A stretch of DNA of 64,000 nt, taken from the NCBI RefSeq assembly GCF_028994775.1, contig NZ_JAJQMN010000009.1:1-64000 (forward strand). The letters are read 5' to 3'. The DNA is from Promicromonospora iranensis. GTDB lineage: Bacteria; Actinomycetota; Actinomycetes; Actinomycetales; Cellulomonadaceae. The position numbers and the translations under genes are program-made. The notes under the pieces are model-generated. The model did no database searches and was not told the origin of the DNA. It saw only the letters and a list, made by a program, of their open reading frames with translations. This document shows positions 52,847-62,305 of the stretch, piece after piece (positions within the stretch are counted from its first letter, which is position 1; each line of letters begins with the position of its first letter).

Positions 52847-54037
52847 TCAGTCCGGAGCGAGCACGTAACCGCGGAACCAGCGCTCCGTCTCGCGCCACAC
52901 GTGCTCGCGTACGGGCTTCGCCGAGAGGGTCACGTCGTGCAGGCCGCCGGCGATGCGCACGAGGCTGATGAGCGATCCGACGTCGGGCACGCGGCGGGCG
53001 ATCCCGACCACGTCCAGCACCGAGTCGGTGCTCTTCATGTCCTCGCTCCACCGTGTCGGGATGGTGCTGCGTGCGCTGAGCAGCACCAGGACGGGCACCT
53101 CGATGCCGAGCCCGCGCGCCACCTGGTCCTGCCCGCGGAAGATCGCCGCGAGCCACGCCGGTGTGGGGTGCCAGCCGGCATCGGGTCGCCAGGCGACGTC
53201 GTACTCCCACTCCCCGTCGAACCGCGAGGAGATCGCGCGGGCATACAGGCCGCGGTCCAGGTTGACGAGCTGGCTGCGCGGCACGAGCGCGGACTGGACG
53301 CGGATGCCCGGCTCCATGATCTTGCGCACCGCCTCACGAGGCTGGAACTCCAGCCAGGGCGAGTTCAGGACCAGCGCGGCCACACGCTCCTGGTTGCGGG
53401 ACGCCCACAGGCTGACGGTGAGACCACCCGTGGAGTGGCCCATGAGCACCAGCCTGCGCTCGGGCTCCGCGTCACGGCCGTGCCCCATGGCGGTGAGCGC
53501 GGCCTCGATCTCCTCGTCGTAGGTGGCCAGGCTGCGGATGAATCCCGGGGTCTGGCCCTCGCGCAGGCTACGGCCGTAACGCCGCAGGTCGAGGGCGTGG
53601 AACCGCACTCCGAGCGACTCCCAGAAGTCAGCGAGATGGGTCTGGAAGAAGTAGTCGAGCCAGCCGTGCACGTACAGCAGGTCGACACCGACGTCGGGCC
53701 GGGCCGGCTGCGGTTCACCGTCAGGATGCGGGCGGGCCGCGCCCCGCAGGTGGAGCCGGCGCCCCAGCTCCGACAGCTCGTCCCAGAGCCGCGCGACCTG
53801 CGAGTTCTCGGCGCCCACCCGGTGCATGCCCCGGCGGGGCTCGCCGCCGTCGTGCCCGTCTGCCGCCGGCTCGGCCGGCGCCGGCCGGGTGCGGCGTACC
53901 AGCGTCGCCACCACCTCTGGCTCGTCCTCGTCCGGCTGCAGGGGCAGGGTCAGCCGCTCGAAGCCCGGCAGCACGTCGGGCTCCCACGCCGGCTCGGGCG
54001 TCGTTCCGTCTTCCGGACCTGGGGAGAGGCTCGTCAT
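52847..54037 (-). CDS. Alpha/beta hydrolase (serine aminopeptidase/lysophospholipase-like)
   Basis: 396 residues. The first 105 residues are a Pro/Glu-rich extension. The hydrolase fold follows: LLYVHGWLDYFFQ (oxyanion HG), the nucleophile elbow GHSTGG, LVLNSPWLEFQ, and HDVTLS supplying the C-terminal His. ATG 54037 overlaps the stop of the upstream NmrA-like gene (ATGA), so the two are co-translated. Substrate unknown; the S33-like fold suggests a lipid or peptide ester. Confidence 0.87.
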   Translation of the reverse strand: MTSLSPGPEDGTTPEPAWEPDVLPGFERLTLPLQPDEDEPEVVATLVRRTRPAPAEPAADGHDGGEPRRGMHRVGAENSQVARLWDELSELGRRLHLRGAARPHPDGEPQPARPDVGVDLLYVHGWLDYFFQTHLADFWESLGVRFHALDLRRYGRSLREGQTPGFIRSLATYDEEIEAALTAMGHGRDAEPERRLVLMGHSTGGLTVSLWASRNQERVAALVLNSPWLEFQPREAVRKIMEPGIRVQSALVPRSQLVNLDRGLYARAISSRFDGEWEYDVAWRPDAGWHPTPAWLAAIFRGQDQVARGLGIEVPVLVLLSARSTIPTRWSEDMKSTDSVLDVVGIARRVPDVGSLISLVRIAGGLHDVTLSAKPVREHVWRETERWFRGYVLAPD

Positions 54038-54969
54038 CTCACCGACGGTAACCGCAGGTGCGCCCACTCCGTCGGATAGTCGTCGAGCCACGTCTCGAGC
54101 GAACGCGCCGCCCGCCCCGCGAGGTGCCTGACGTCGGGGCTCACCGTGGCGAGCACGCCCGCCTCGATCGCCTGGCACTGCGATATCCAGTCCTCCACCT
54201 CACCCGCGGTCGACCGGTAGAACAGGGCGCGTGCCTGGTCCACGGTCTGCGGCACGTACCGGACGGACCGCCCCGCAGCCGTCGACAGCACCGCCGCCAC
54301 CTCGTCGAGGCTCAGCGCCTCGGGTCCGGTCAGGTGGTAGGTCCGCCCCGCGTGACGCTTCGGATCCTCGTCGAGCAGGACAGCGGTGGCGACGTCGGCC
54401 ACGTCGTCGTGCGACACCGTGGCGACCCGTCCGGCTCCTGCGGGGGCGCGCAGCACGGTGTCGCGCACCGATCCGTACGACTCGTCGTGGACCGCCAACG
54501 TCAGGGTGCGGTGGAACATGGCGGTCCGCAGCATCGTCCATCTGAGGTCGGTGCCACGCAGGTACTCCTCGGTGAGCCAGTCGTCGCGTGCCGCGGATGC
54601 CACGGCATCCGGCGCCGCGCCCACCGACGACACGTAGACGACGTGCCGCACCCCCGCGAGCACCGCCGCGTCGATGGCGGCACGGTGCTTGCCGGTCCGG
54701 CCGGTACGGTCCTTGCCCGGGACCAGGAACACCGCGTAGGCGCCGGCGAAAGCACTGGTCAGGGCCCTGGAGTCGGCCTCAGGCGGGACGGCGACGACCT
54801 CCGCCTCCGGCAACGGCGCACCGTCGGGCAGGCGGGGCGCCGTACCCCTGCCGCTGACCAGCAGGCGCTGCCGACCGCCCGCCGCTGCCACGCGGAAGGC
54901 GAGCCTGGTGCCCAGGCGGCCGTCGGCCCCGGTAAGGACGACCAGCCGGTCGGGCGACGCGGAGGTCAT
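54034..54969 (-). CDS. NmrA-like / atypical SDR NAD(P)-binding protein
   Basis: 311 residues with an N-terminal Rossmann fold (VVLTGADGRLGTRLA), HVVYVSSVGA, and YHLTGPEALSLDEVAAVLS typical of NmrA/NAD(P)H azoreductase-like proteins. The catalytic Tyr-x3-Lys is not apparent, so it may be a redox sensor or an unusual reductase. First of a two-gene unit with the hydrolase. Confidence 0.87.
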   Translation of the reverse strand: MTSASPDRLVVLTGADGRLGTRLAFRVAAAGGRQRLLVSGRGTAPRLPDGAPLPEAEVVAVPPEADSRALTSAFAGAYAVFLVPGKDRTGRTGKHRAAIDAAVLAGVRHVVYVSSVGAAPDAVASAARDDWLTEEYLRGTDLRWTMLRTAMFHRTLTLAVHDESYGSVRDTVLRAPAGAGRVATVSHDDVADVATAVLLDEDPKRHAGRTYHLTGPEALSLDEVAAVLSTAAGRSVRYVPQTVDQARALFYRSTAGEVEDWISQCQAIEAGVLATVSPDVRHLAGRAARSLETWLDDYPTEWAHLRLPSVR

Positions 54970-55031
54970 CCCCTCACGGTAATCGTCCGGGAGTCACCGA
55001 GCCGGACGTGACGGGGTGAATCGTCCGGCGG

Positions 55032-55547
55032 TCACGCGCCGGAGGACACGCCGAGCTCCGCCCGGACGAAGTCGACGACGCCGTCCGCCGCCGCTTCGAT
55101 CTGCGCCAGGCACACCTCGAAGTCGTGCGGGCCGCCGTACCAGGGGTCGGCGATGTCGAGCTCGTTCTCGGGGAGCCCGTCGGCCGCCGGGTCGAACGAG
55201 CGGTACATCCGGATCGTGGCGTCGCCCCCTACCCGCCCGGCAAGGTCCCGCAGGCCACGCGCGTGCCGGGTGGTCATGGCGAGCACCAGGTCGTGCGAGC
55301 CGACGTCGTCCGTGGTCACCTGGCGCGCCCGGTGTCCGTCACCCGTGGGGTAGCCGTGCTCGGCCAGGACGGCGCGGGCCCGCCGGTCCACCGGGTTGCC
55401 GTGCTCCTCGTCGCTCACGCCGGAGGAGTCCACCACGACGGAGTCGCCGAGGCCCGCGGCCTCGAAGCGTTCGCGGAGCACGATCTCGGCCATCGGGGAC
55501 CTGCAGATGTTTCCCGTGCAGACAGTCATCACGCGGTAGGCAGTCAC
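55032..55547 (-). CDS. Low-molecular-weight protein-tyrosine phosphatase
   Basis: 171 residues, GTG start at 55547. The P-loop near the N-terminus is VCTGNICRSPMAE (CX5RS), and the acid loop is DIADPWYGG. It should dephosphorylate protein tyrosines in the cytoplasm; no partner kinase is nearby. A GC-rich nested palindrome lies 33 bases upstream of the start. Confidence 0.93.
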   Translation of the reverse strand: MTAYRVMTVCTGNICRSPMAEIVLRERFEAAGLGDSVVVDSSGVSDEEHGNPVDRRARAVLAEHGYPTGDGHRARQVTTDDVGSHDLVLAMTTRHARGLRDLAGRVGGDATIRMYRSFDPAADGLPENELDIADPWYGGPHDFEVCLAQIEAAADGVVDFVRAELGVSSGA

Positions 55548-55942
55548 GCGTCCATTCTCCCGGACGGGGGCATGGGAAAGCCCGCGGGGCGACTGGTGTC
55601 AGCCGTGCTGGACGAGGGCACGGCACCCGCGGGCTCCGGTGGTCGCGAGGAACTCGCCACCATGTCCCGTTGCGCCTGGGCAGATCAGGAAGGCCCCGTG
55701 CTGAGCCCCCCGACCGACGTCGGCGCGAAACGCATACGCGTCACGCGACTAGCGCGCGACCACCTCATGGGTCCGATGTGAAATCACTACTCGGATCACC
55801 TCCCTTCTCATGTGCCCACGAACTTACGCCCCAAGTCGACGACCGCCCAGGTTTTTTCCTCGCGGCGAAATCGGTGCGGCATCGATAGCCCCGAGCATCG
55901 GTCGGAGCGACGACTTTCGGGACGCCGTTCCGTCTGCCCTGC
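55548..55942. other. 395-base gap between LMW-PTP and alpha/beta hydrolase genes
   Basis: No convincing gene. It holds the nested palindrome at 55580-55634 and presumably both divergent promoters. A 39-codon frame at 55662-55781 has a GAGGA 10 bases upstream but no recognisable protein. Confidence 0.6.
55580..55634. repeat. Nested palindrome upstream of LMW-PTP
   Basis: Outer GCCCGCGGG/CCCGCGGGC (55580-55588, 55626-55634) encloses GCCGTGC/GCACGGC (55602-55608, 55618-55624). Read on the minus strand it ends in TTTCCC, like a terminator or attenuator in the phosphatase leader. Confidence 0.6.
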
Positions 55943-56776
55943 ATGACGACCATCACCGCCGACGCCTTCACGACGTCGGCAGACGGCACGCGGATCGCGT
56001 ACGACCTGACCGGTCCGACTCCCGGGTTGGCGCCCGCCATCGTGGTGGTCGACGGTGTGCTCGCCCATCGCCTGCCCGTGACGCTCGCCGTGGCGACAGT
56101 GCTGGGCGACCGGGTGACCACGCTGCGCTACGACCGACGCGGGCGGGGCGGGAGCGGCGACACGCCCCCGTACAGCGTGGACCGGGAGATCGACGACATC
56201 GCCGCCCTGCTGGAGATCACCGGACCGGCGGCGTTGCTCGGCATCACCTCCGGGACGTTCCTCGCACTGCGAGCCGCAGCCGATCTGGGCGCCGACGTCA
56301 CCGGCGTGCTCTGCTTCGAGCCGACATACGACATCGCGAGCGGCGAACCGCCCACCGACCCCCGGATGATCGCGGGCGTCGAGACCTGCATCGAGATGGG
56401 CGACCCCGGCAGCGCCGTCGAGCTGTTCCTCGACGTGGTCGGCATGCCGTGCCGGCTCCTGCCGCGCATGCGCGAGTCTCCCTCGTGGGCCGGCCTGGAG
56501 GCGATCGCCCCGACCATCGCCTATGACGGCCGGATACTCGCCGGTGTCGCCCTGGGCCGCCGCGCCCTGATGAGCCGGTGGCACCAGATCACCCAGCCGG
56601 TCCTCGTGGCCGACGGCGCCGCGAGCGCCGTGTCCGTCACGAACGCCGCGGAGTCGCTGGCGGCGGTGCTGCCGATGGCCCGTCGCGTGACCCTGCCCGG
56701 GCAGGGGACGGACGTGCCACCGCAAGCGATGGCCGAGGCGGTGGAGAGCCTGCTCAGAACGGTCGGCGTGCGGTGA
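55943..56776 (+). CDS. Alpha/beta hydrolase-fold protein with changed catalytic residues
   Basis: 277 residues. The hydrolase fold is clear (GTRIAYDLTG, VTTLRYDRRGRGGSGDTPPY, LLGITSGTFLALRAAADLGA, QPVLVADGAAS). In the usual elbow G-x-S-x-G the nucleophile position reads Thr (GITSG), and the C-terminal HDVPP-type motif reads GTDVPPQA, so the catalytic His is replaced by Thr. It may be a non-enzymatic or altered hydrolase. The last 23 bases overlap the convergent methyltransferase gene. Confidence 0.85.
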   Translation: MTTITADAFTTSADGTRIAYDLTGPTPGLAPAIVVVDGVLAHRLPVTLAVATVLGDRVTTLRYDRRGRGGSGDTPPYSVDREIDDIAALLEITGPAALLGITSGTFLALRAAADLGADVTGVLCFEPTYDIASGEPPTDPRMIAGVETCIEMGDPGSAVELFLDVVGMPCRLLPRMRESPSWAGLEAIAPTIAYDGRILAGVALGRRALMSRWHQITQPVLVADGAASAVSVTNAAESLAAVLPMARRVTLPGQGTDVPPQAMAEAVESLLRTVGVR

Positions 56777-57602
56777 CCAGGATGCGCGGTGCCTCGTCGA
56801 CGAGCTTGTTGCCCGTCGCGAAGTGCATGTGCAGCGCGCGCAGCCCGGCCTCGTGCCGCGCGACGGCGGTCGGGGTGAGCTCGGCAAGGCCGGGGACCTG
56901 CCAGGCCGCCATCCGCAGGTACCAGAGCACCGACGACAGGTCGGTGAACGTTCGGGTGCCCGCGTACTCGGTGGCTTCGACGATCTCCAGGCCGCCAGCG
57001 ACGAGCCCGTCGGAGATCACGTCGACGGTGACGGCGTCCGGGTCCCAGCCGAGCGGCACGCCGAGTGCCCGGTTGAGGACGATGCCGTCGCGCGTGTCCA
57101 CCTGCTCGGTGAGGAACGTCCCGCCCGGCTCCAGCACGCGGCCCACCTCGTCGGGGTCGATGGTGCTGAACCGGCTGAGCACGGCGCTGTACTGACCGTC
57201 GAAGAAGGGCAGCAGCATGTCGCCCGTCCAGGACGCCTCGGCCCGGCGCACGTCCACACCGAGCGGCTCCAGGCGGCGTCGGGCCGTGAGGAACGCCGGG
57301 CCGGTCTCGGTCGCGGCCGAACCCTTCGGGAGCGGGCCGAGGCCCGCGAAGAAGTCACCGTTGCCGGTGCCGATGTCGAGCACGGCACCGCGGGCCCTGT
57401 GCACGACCTCGCGAGCGAGGGCGGGGTAGTCCCACTCCGGGTCGTCGATCGTGAGACGGTCGTCGACGGGGGCGTTGGTGAGCCCGCCGGTGAAGAGCGC
57501 CGCGGGTGTCGAAGGGGTCGCAGGGGCGTTGCGCGCCCATTCGATGTGGTCCTCGAACGGCGCATCCGGCGCCGGAGCTGGGGCGATCGAGACGTCAAGC
57601 AT
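56754..57602 (-). CDS. SAM-dependent methyltransferase
   Basis: 282 residues from ATG 57602 (MLDVSIAP). Class I methyltransferase: VLDIGTGNGDFFAGL (motif I), DVRRAEASWTG, FDGQYSAVLSRFSTI and LEPGGTFLTEQVD. An N-terminal region with HIEWARNAPATP precedes the domain. Substrate unknown. Confidence 0.87.
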   Translation of the reverse strand: MLDVSIAPAPAPDAPFEDHIEWARNAPATPSTPAALFTGGLTNAPVDDRLTIDDPEWDYPALAREVVHRARGAVLDIGTGNGDFFAGLGPLPKGSAATETGPAFLTARRRLEPLGVDVRRAEASWTGDMLLPFFDGQYSAVLSRFSTIDPDEVGRVLEPGGTFLTEQVDTRDGIVLNRALGVPLGWDPDAVTVDVISDGLVAGGLEIVEATEYAGTRTFTDLSSVLWYLRMAAWQVPGLAELTPTAVARHEAGLRALHMHFATGNKLVDEAPRILVTARRPF

Positions 57603-57674
57603 GGTGGAGATTGTGGCGCAAAGTAGGACCAAGGGGCGAACACTGGCGCAAACACGACCGGAGGAGTGGATCTG

Positions 57675-58916
57675 ATGGTGCAGACGTTGCCTGAAAACCA
57701 GTTTTCACCTGCACAAACATCGAATGCTCTGCGTGTGGTCGGCCTCATGTCCGGCACGTCCCACGACGCCGTCGACGCCGCCGCGTGCGACCTCCGGCTC
57801 TCCGGCGACACGTTGACGCTCACGCCGCTGGGGCATCTCTCCGTCCCCTACCCGGCCGCGCTGCGGTCCGAGCTCATGGCGGCGCTACCCCCGGAGCGCA
57901 CGACCCTGGAGACCGTGTGCAGGCTCGACACCAGGATCGGGCAGGCCTTCGCCGACGTCGCCGTGCGCGCCGTGGCCGAGCTTTGCGGCGGCGACGCCGA
58001 CCTGATCGTGTCGCACGGACAGACCGTCTTCCACTGGGCGCCCGACGGCGGAGCCGTGCTCGGCACCCTGCAGATCGGCGAGCCTGCCTGGATTGCCGAG
58101 GCGACGGGGCTGCCCGTCGTCTCGGGCCTGCGCACCCGCGACGTCGCGGCGGGTGGTCAGGGCGCTCCCCTGGTGGGCCTGTTCGACGCGCTGTGGCTGG
58201 CCGGCCGACCCGGCACCGCCGTCGCCCTCAACCTGGGTGGCATAGCCAACGTGACGGTGCTGCCCGCGGTGGACGAGCCCGTCGAGACCCGTACCTTCGA
58301 CACCGGCCCCGCGTGCGCACTGCTCGACGCCGCGACCCGGCACGTCACGGGTGGACGCCTCGCCTTCGACGCCGACGGCCGCCTCGCCGCACGCGGGAAG
58401 GTACTGCCCGATCTCCTGGAGCGCCTGCTCGACGAGCCGTACTACGCGCGCCCGGCGCCCAAGACGACGGGCAAGGAGCTGTTCCACGTGGACTATCTCC
58501 TGTCGCGCCTCGGACCTGCGACGCCGGCGCCGGAGGACCTGCTCGCCACCCTCGTCGCGCTCACCGCTCGCACCGTGGCCGACGCGGTCCGGCACACCGC
58601 CACCGAGGTCGCCGCCTCCGGCGGGGGCACACGCAACCCGGTGCTCATGGCGGCGCTCCGCGCCGAGCTGCCGGCGGTTCCCGTCCGGACCTCCGACGAG
58701 CTGGGTGTTCCGAGCCAGGCCAAGGAGGCTCTGGCCTTCGCGGTGCTGGGCTGGCACACCTGGTTCGGCCTGCCCGGTGTGCTGCCGGGAGCGACCGGGG
58801 CACGGCAGGCGAGCGTGCTGGGGTCGGTGACGCCAGGGGCGGACGGACGGTATCCGCCGGGGCGGGGTGTGCTGGACGGACGGCCGATGTCGCTGGATAT
58901 CTCGGGGGCGCTCTGA
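57675..58916 (+). CDS. anmK: Anhydro-N-acetylmuramic acid kinase
   Basis: 413 residues from ATG 57675, with GAGGAG 8 bases upstream. AnmK converts anhydro-MurNAc from peptidoglycan turnover to MurNAc-6-phosphate. The ASKHA-kinase features are present: GLMSGTSHDAVDAA, VSHGQTVFHW, NLGGIANVTVLP, FDTGPACALLDA, and ASGGGTRNPVLMAAL. No murQ or nagZ gene is adjacent in the window. Confidence 0.95.
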   Translation: MVQTLPENQFSPAQTSNALRVVGLMSGTSHDAVDAAACDLRLSGDTLTLTPLGHLSVPYPAALRSELMAALPPERTTLETVCRLDTRIGQAFADVAVRAVAELCGGDADLIVSHGQTVFHWAPDGGAVLGTLQIGEPAWIAEATGLPVVSGLRTRDVAAGGQGAPLVGLFDALWLAGRPGTAVALNLGGIANVTVLPAVDEPVETRTFDTGPACALLDAATRHVTGGRLAFDADGRLAARGKVLPDLLERLLDEPYYARPAPKTTGKELFHVDYLLSRLGPATPAPEDLLATLVALTARTVADAVRHTATEVAASGGGTRNPVLMAALRAELPAVPVRTSDELGVPSQAKEALAFAVLGWHTWFGLPGVLPGATGARQASVLGSVTPGADGRYPPGRGVLDGRPMSLDISGAL

Positions 58917-58939
58917 GGTTCCGGAGAGCAGTGCAGGCA

Positions 58940-58960
58940 GGCATGGCGAAAAAACATGCC
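58940..58960 (+). terminator. Hairpin after anmK
   Basis: GGCATG-gcgaaaaaa-CATGCC, 6 pairs, about 24 bases past the stop. The rest of 58917-59076 presumably holds the promoter of the next gene. Confidence 0.4.
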
Positions 58961-59076
58961 GGGTGAATACGGCCAGGAATGCCCCGTTTCAGGGAAAACC
59001 TGGCGGTGCGCCGGATAAAGTCACGCGACTTGTCGTCCCGTGCACGAATGATGCGCGGCTACTGCTGGAGCGTCCG

Positions 59077-62000
59077 ATGTCGACCTCAGTATCTCGGCGG
59101 TTCCTCCCCTCGACCCGGCGAGCCAGTGCCTCGCTCGTGGCTTCCGGGCTGGTGCTCGCGCTCACCGCGACGGCCGCTGGCGCGGCACCTGCCGTGGCCG
59201 ATCAGCCACCTGCGGAGGCGGCACGGGTAGCCGTGACCGCGACGGGCGAGGCCGCCGGATCCGGGACGAGCTTCGTCCAGGAGGGCACACCAGCTGCTCA
59301 GGGCGGTCGCATCATGGCCTGGGACAGCGCCGAGGGTCTCGCACGCTCTGACGGTTCGCGCCCCTGGGAGCTTCCCGACGGGGTGGAGCACACCGGGCTC
59401 GACGTCAACGGTTCCGGCATGCTCGCTCTGCGCAGCGACGGCCAGGTCACCGCCATCTCCCTGGACGCGGGTCGGGCCCCCCTCCCGATCCCCGACCTTC
59501 CGGCCGGTCTGCGCTATACCGCGGTCTCGCTCCTCTCTGGGATGGGCCAGCCTGCTGCCGTGCTGCTGCGTTCGGACGGGACCGCCGTCGGAACCGGGAC
59601 GAGCTCGTACTCGATCCCGCACCTTGCGGGACCGCCTGCCGGTATGCGTTATATCGCGATCGACTCCGGCAACCGGCTGGTGCTCGCGGTACGGTCCGAC
59701 GGCGCTCTCGTGGCCGAGGCGCAACGGGGCGCCGTGGTGCCCTGCCCGGAAGCACTTACCCCGCCGGCAGGCAGCAGCTACGAGGCCGTCAACGTCCATG
59801 GCAGGAGCTGGATGGCGCTGCGGTCGGACGGCGCTGTCGTCTCCTGCCTGGACGAGATCGACACGGTCGCACGCGTCTCGGGTCCGACGGCCGGGACACG
59901 GTTCGTCGGTGTCGACACCTCCGACCAGCATGGTTACGCGGCCCGGAGTGACGGCGTGATCGTGCCGTTCGGCGCTGCGCCCGACCCTGCCGTGGTGCCC
60001 AGCGGGCGTTCGGTCGTGGGTCTCTCGACCGGCGAGGCGTACGTATCCAACGGCCGCTGGGGAATGAACGGCGGTGCGCTGCTGGACGACGGATCGCTCC
60101 TCACGTGGGGGACGGACCGTGATCTGCCGCAGCTACCGCCGGGTCATTCCGACTTCCGCGCCCTGGCGGGGACCGGGTACGCGTCATGGCTGCTCGCGGG
60201 CACGGAACTCCTGCCGACCGAGCTGTCCGTGACGGGGGTGCCGGATCAGTGGCAGATGGACACCTCTGCCACCATCAGCGTCGACGTCACCTCGTCGAGC
60301 GGTGTGACGCCACGGGGCATCGCGAGCATCGGCTACCGCAACGCCGAAGGGGCATTTGAGGCCGAGTACTTCCTGACGCTCGACGAGGACGGCCATGCGG
60401 AGAGTGAACTGCGGATGGGCTGGCCTGGCACCAGGCTCATGGAGGTCCGCTTCGACGGGCCTCCGTTCCGCAGCGATGAGGTCCAGCGACCATTCACGGT
60501 GCCGGAGCCGGCGAGGACCACCGTGACAGTCGATGCCGCGGAGTCATGGCGAACGGGTACCGAACGCATCCCGTTCGCCGTCACTGTCGGCACCGTCGAC
60601 GGGACGCCTGCCGTGTCTGGGGCCGTACACATCCTTGACCGGGCCACCGGTGAACATCTCTACAGAAACGACCAGTCGCTCGACGTCTCGAGTCTGGCTC
60701 CCGGCCACCACCAGCTGGAGGTCAGGCACGTCGCGCACTACGACGCGGCATCGTCCGAACCAGTCATCCACGCCGTCACCGTCCGCCCGCCGTCACCGAC
60801 GAAGACCACGGCGAGGATCGTCAACGAGACCGTGCACTACCAGAATCAGATCGATGTCGAGGCACGTGTCGAGACCCTGGACGGTTCCCCGCTCGAGTGC
60901 GGCGGCCTGGTCGCAGAACTGACGGACGGGACCGTTCTCGGAGGTCTGGCGTGGGGTTGTTCGGACACCTCGTCGCTTGAGCTGACCGGGTCGGCTCACA
61001 CCTTCGAGCTCCCGCCTGGTCGCCATCAGGTGGTCGTCAGGTGGAAGGGGACCCCTGAATCCGACGCCGCTTCGCCGGACGCTGGCCCGACCCTCGAGTC
61101 CACGACGGACCCGCTGTCGTTCACGATCCGCAGGCCCGGGACAAGTACCCTCATCCTGGGTATCACCGAAGACGTCGGAGCCGGCACGGTCCGGGTGGAC
61201 GTCAGAGTCAATGGGCCGGACGCCGCACTCGGCGAGCCCGGCGAGATCATCCTCAGCGTCAACGGCTCCGACCTCGCCACACGGACCACCGACGAGTCGG
61301 GCCGCACCTCCTTCGTGCTCGACGCCGCGGACCTGCCCTACGGGATGCTCGTCGTAGGTGCCCGCTACACCGGGTCGGACCGGCACCAGCCCAGCCAGAC
61401 CGTTACCGGGTGGGAACATGAGCAGAAGGTCTTCGTCGCTCCCAACCCCACCGTCACGGGCACGGCCAAGGTGGACTCCACACTCGCCCTCACGATGGGT
61501 GCCTGGTCTCCCTCGCCGGCGGCCGTGGCCTACACATGGCAGGCGGACGGGGCCACCATCGCCGGCGCGACCTCCTCGCGGCTCAAGGTCCCGGCCTCGG
61601 CCTCAGGCAAGCAGATCACTGTCCGAGTAACCGGTACGCGCCTGGGGTACCCGGCGAAGTCGGTGACGAGCGCGCCGACATCCAAGGTGGCGCCGGGGAC
61701 CCTCGGGACCCAGCTGCCGACGACGACGGGCGCCGCAAAGGTGGGCAGGACACTGACGGTCGACCCGGGCTACTGGTATCCCGCACCTTCCTCGATGAAG
61801 TACGTGTGGAAGGCGAACGGAAAGACGGTCGCGACCCGGACCAGCGACACCCTGGTGGTGCCGCCGTCCGTGAAGGGGAAGCGACTGACTGTCACAGCTG
61901 TCGGTTCCAAGGCCGGATACACGACGATGTCGGTGACGAGCGCGGCGACCGCGACGGTTGTACCGGGCACCATCGTTGCGCCGCGACCGACGGTCACGGG

Positions 62001-62235
62001 GGCGAAGCGGGTCCGCTCCACCCTGACGGTGAGCAAGGGCTGGTGGTCGCCCCGGCCGTCGTCCGTCGTGTACGTGTGGAAGGCGAACGGCGTGAAGCTC
62101 GCGACCCGGACGAGCAGCCGCTTCGTGGTCCCGGTTTCGGCGCGTGGAAAGCGCCTGACCGTCACAGTGATCGGATCCCGCACGGGCTACACCACCAAGT
62201 CCGTCACGAGCTACCGCACGGTGACGATTCGCTGA
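59077..62235 (+). CDS. Secreted RSDG-repeat (RCC1/propeller-like) protein with three C-terminal Ig-like repeats
   Basis: 1052 residues from ATG 59077 with GGAG 6 bases upstream. Signal peptide at about 15-45 (SLVASGLVLALTATAAGAAP). Six to seven repeats of about 43 residues follow (about 60-370) with the core A-x-RSDG-x-V (ALRSDGQV, LLRSDGTA, AVRSDGAL, ALRSDGAV, AARSDGVI, LLDDGSLLTWG), like an RCC1-type beta-propeller. Ig-like modules span about 385-780. Then come three repeats of about 88 residues from about 788 (PTVTG-K-V, W-P-P, YVWKANG, TSV). No enzyme or sortase motif. Probably a secreted binding or matrix protein. A paralogue follows directly. Confidence 0.82.
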   Translation: MSTSVSRRFLPSTRRASASLVASGLVLALTATAAGAAPAVADQPPAEAARVAVTATGEAAGSGTSFVQEGTPAAQGGRIMAWDSAEGLARSDGSRPWELPDGVEHTGLDVNGSGMLALRSDGQVTAISLDAGRAPLPIPDLPAGLRYTAVSLLSGMGQPAAVLLRSDGTAVGTGTSSYSIPHLAGPPAGMRYIAIDSGNRLVLAVRSDGALVAEAQRGAVVPCPEALTPPAGSSYEAVNVHGRSWMALRSDGAVVSCLDEIDTVARVSGPTAGTRFVGVDTSDQHGYAARSDGVIVPFGAAPDPAVVPSGRSVVGLSTGEAYVSNGRWGMNGGALLDDGSLLTWGTDRDLPQLPPGHSDFRALAGTGYASWLLAGTELLPTELSVTGVPDQWQMDTSATISVDVTSSSGVTPRGIASIGYRNAEGAFEAEYFLTLDEDGHAESELRMGWPGTRLMEVRFDGPPFRSDEVQRPFTVPEPARTTVTVDAAESWRTGTERIPFAVTVGTVDGTPAVSGAVHILDRATGEHLYRNDQSLDVSSLAPGHHQLEVRHVAHYDAASSEPVIHAVTVRPPSPTKTTARIVNETVHYQNQIDVEARVETLDGSPLECGGLVAELTDGTVLGGLAWGCSDTSSLELTGSAHTFELPPGRHQVVVRWKGTPESDAASPDAGPTLESTTDPLSFTIRRPGTSTLILGITEDVGAGTVRVDVRVNGPDAALGEPGEIILSVNGSDLATRTTDESGRTSFVLDAADLPYGMLVVGARYTGSDRHQPSQTVTGWEHEQKVFVAPNPTVTGTAKVDSTLALTMGAWSPSPAAVAYTWQADGATIAGATSSRLKVPASASGKQITVRVTGTRLGYPAKSVTSAPTSKVAPGTLGTQLPTTTGAAKVGRTLTVDPGYWYPAPSSMKYVWKANGKTVATRTSDTLVVPPSVKGKRLTVTAVGSKAGYTTMSVTSAATATVVPGTIVAPRPTVTGAKRVRSTLTVSKGWWSPRPSSVVYVWKANGVKLATRTSSRFVVPVSARGKRLTVTVIGSRTGYTTKSVTSYRTVTIR

Positions 62236-62267
62236 CCATCCGGACGACCCACGACACGCCCGTTCAC

Positions 62268-62284
62268 GCGCATGGTCCATGCGC
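62268..62284 (+). terminator. Hairpin between RSDG-repeat paralogues
   Basis: GCGCATGG-T-CCATGCGC, at least 5 pairs with a 7-base loop, 33 bases past the first gene's stop and 22 before the second's start. Confidence 0.4.
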
Positions 62285-62305
62285 CTTGCTCTCCCGGAGT
62301 GCCCC

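Noticed and set aside
55662-55781. Possible 39-residue gene
   Set aside because: Weak ribosome site spacing, no helix or motif, and no neighbour support.
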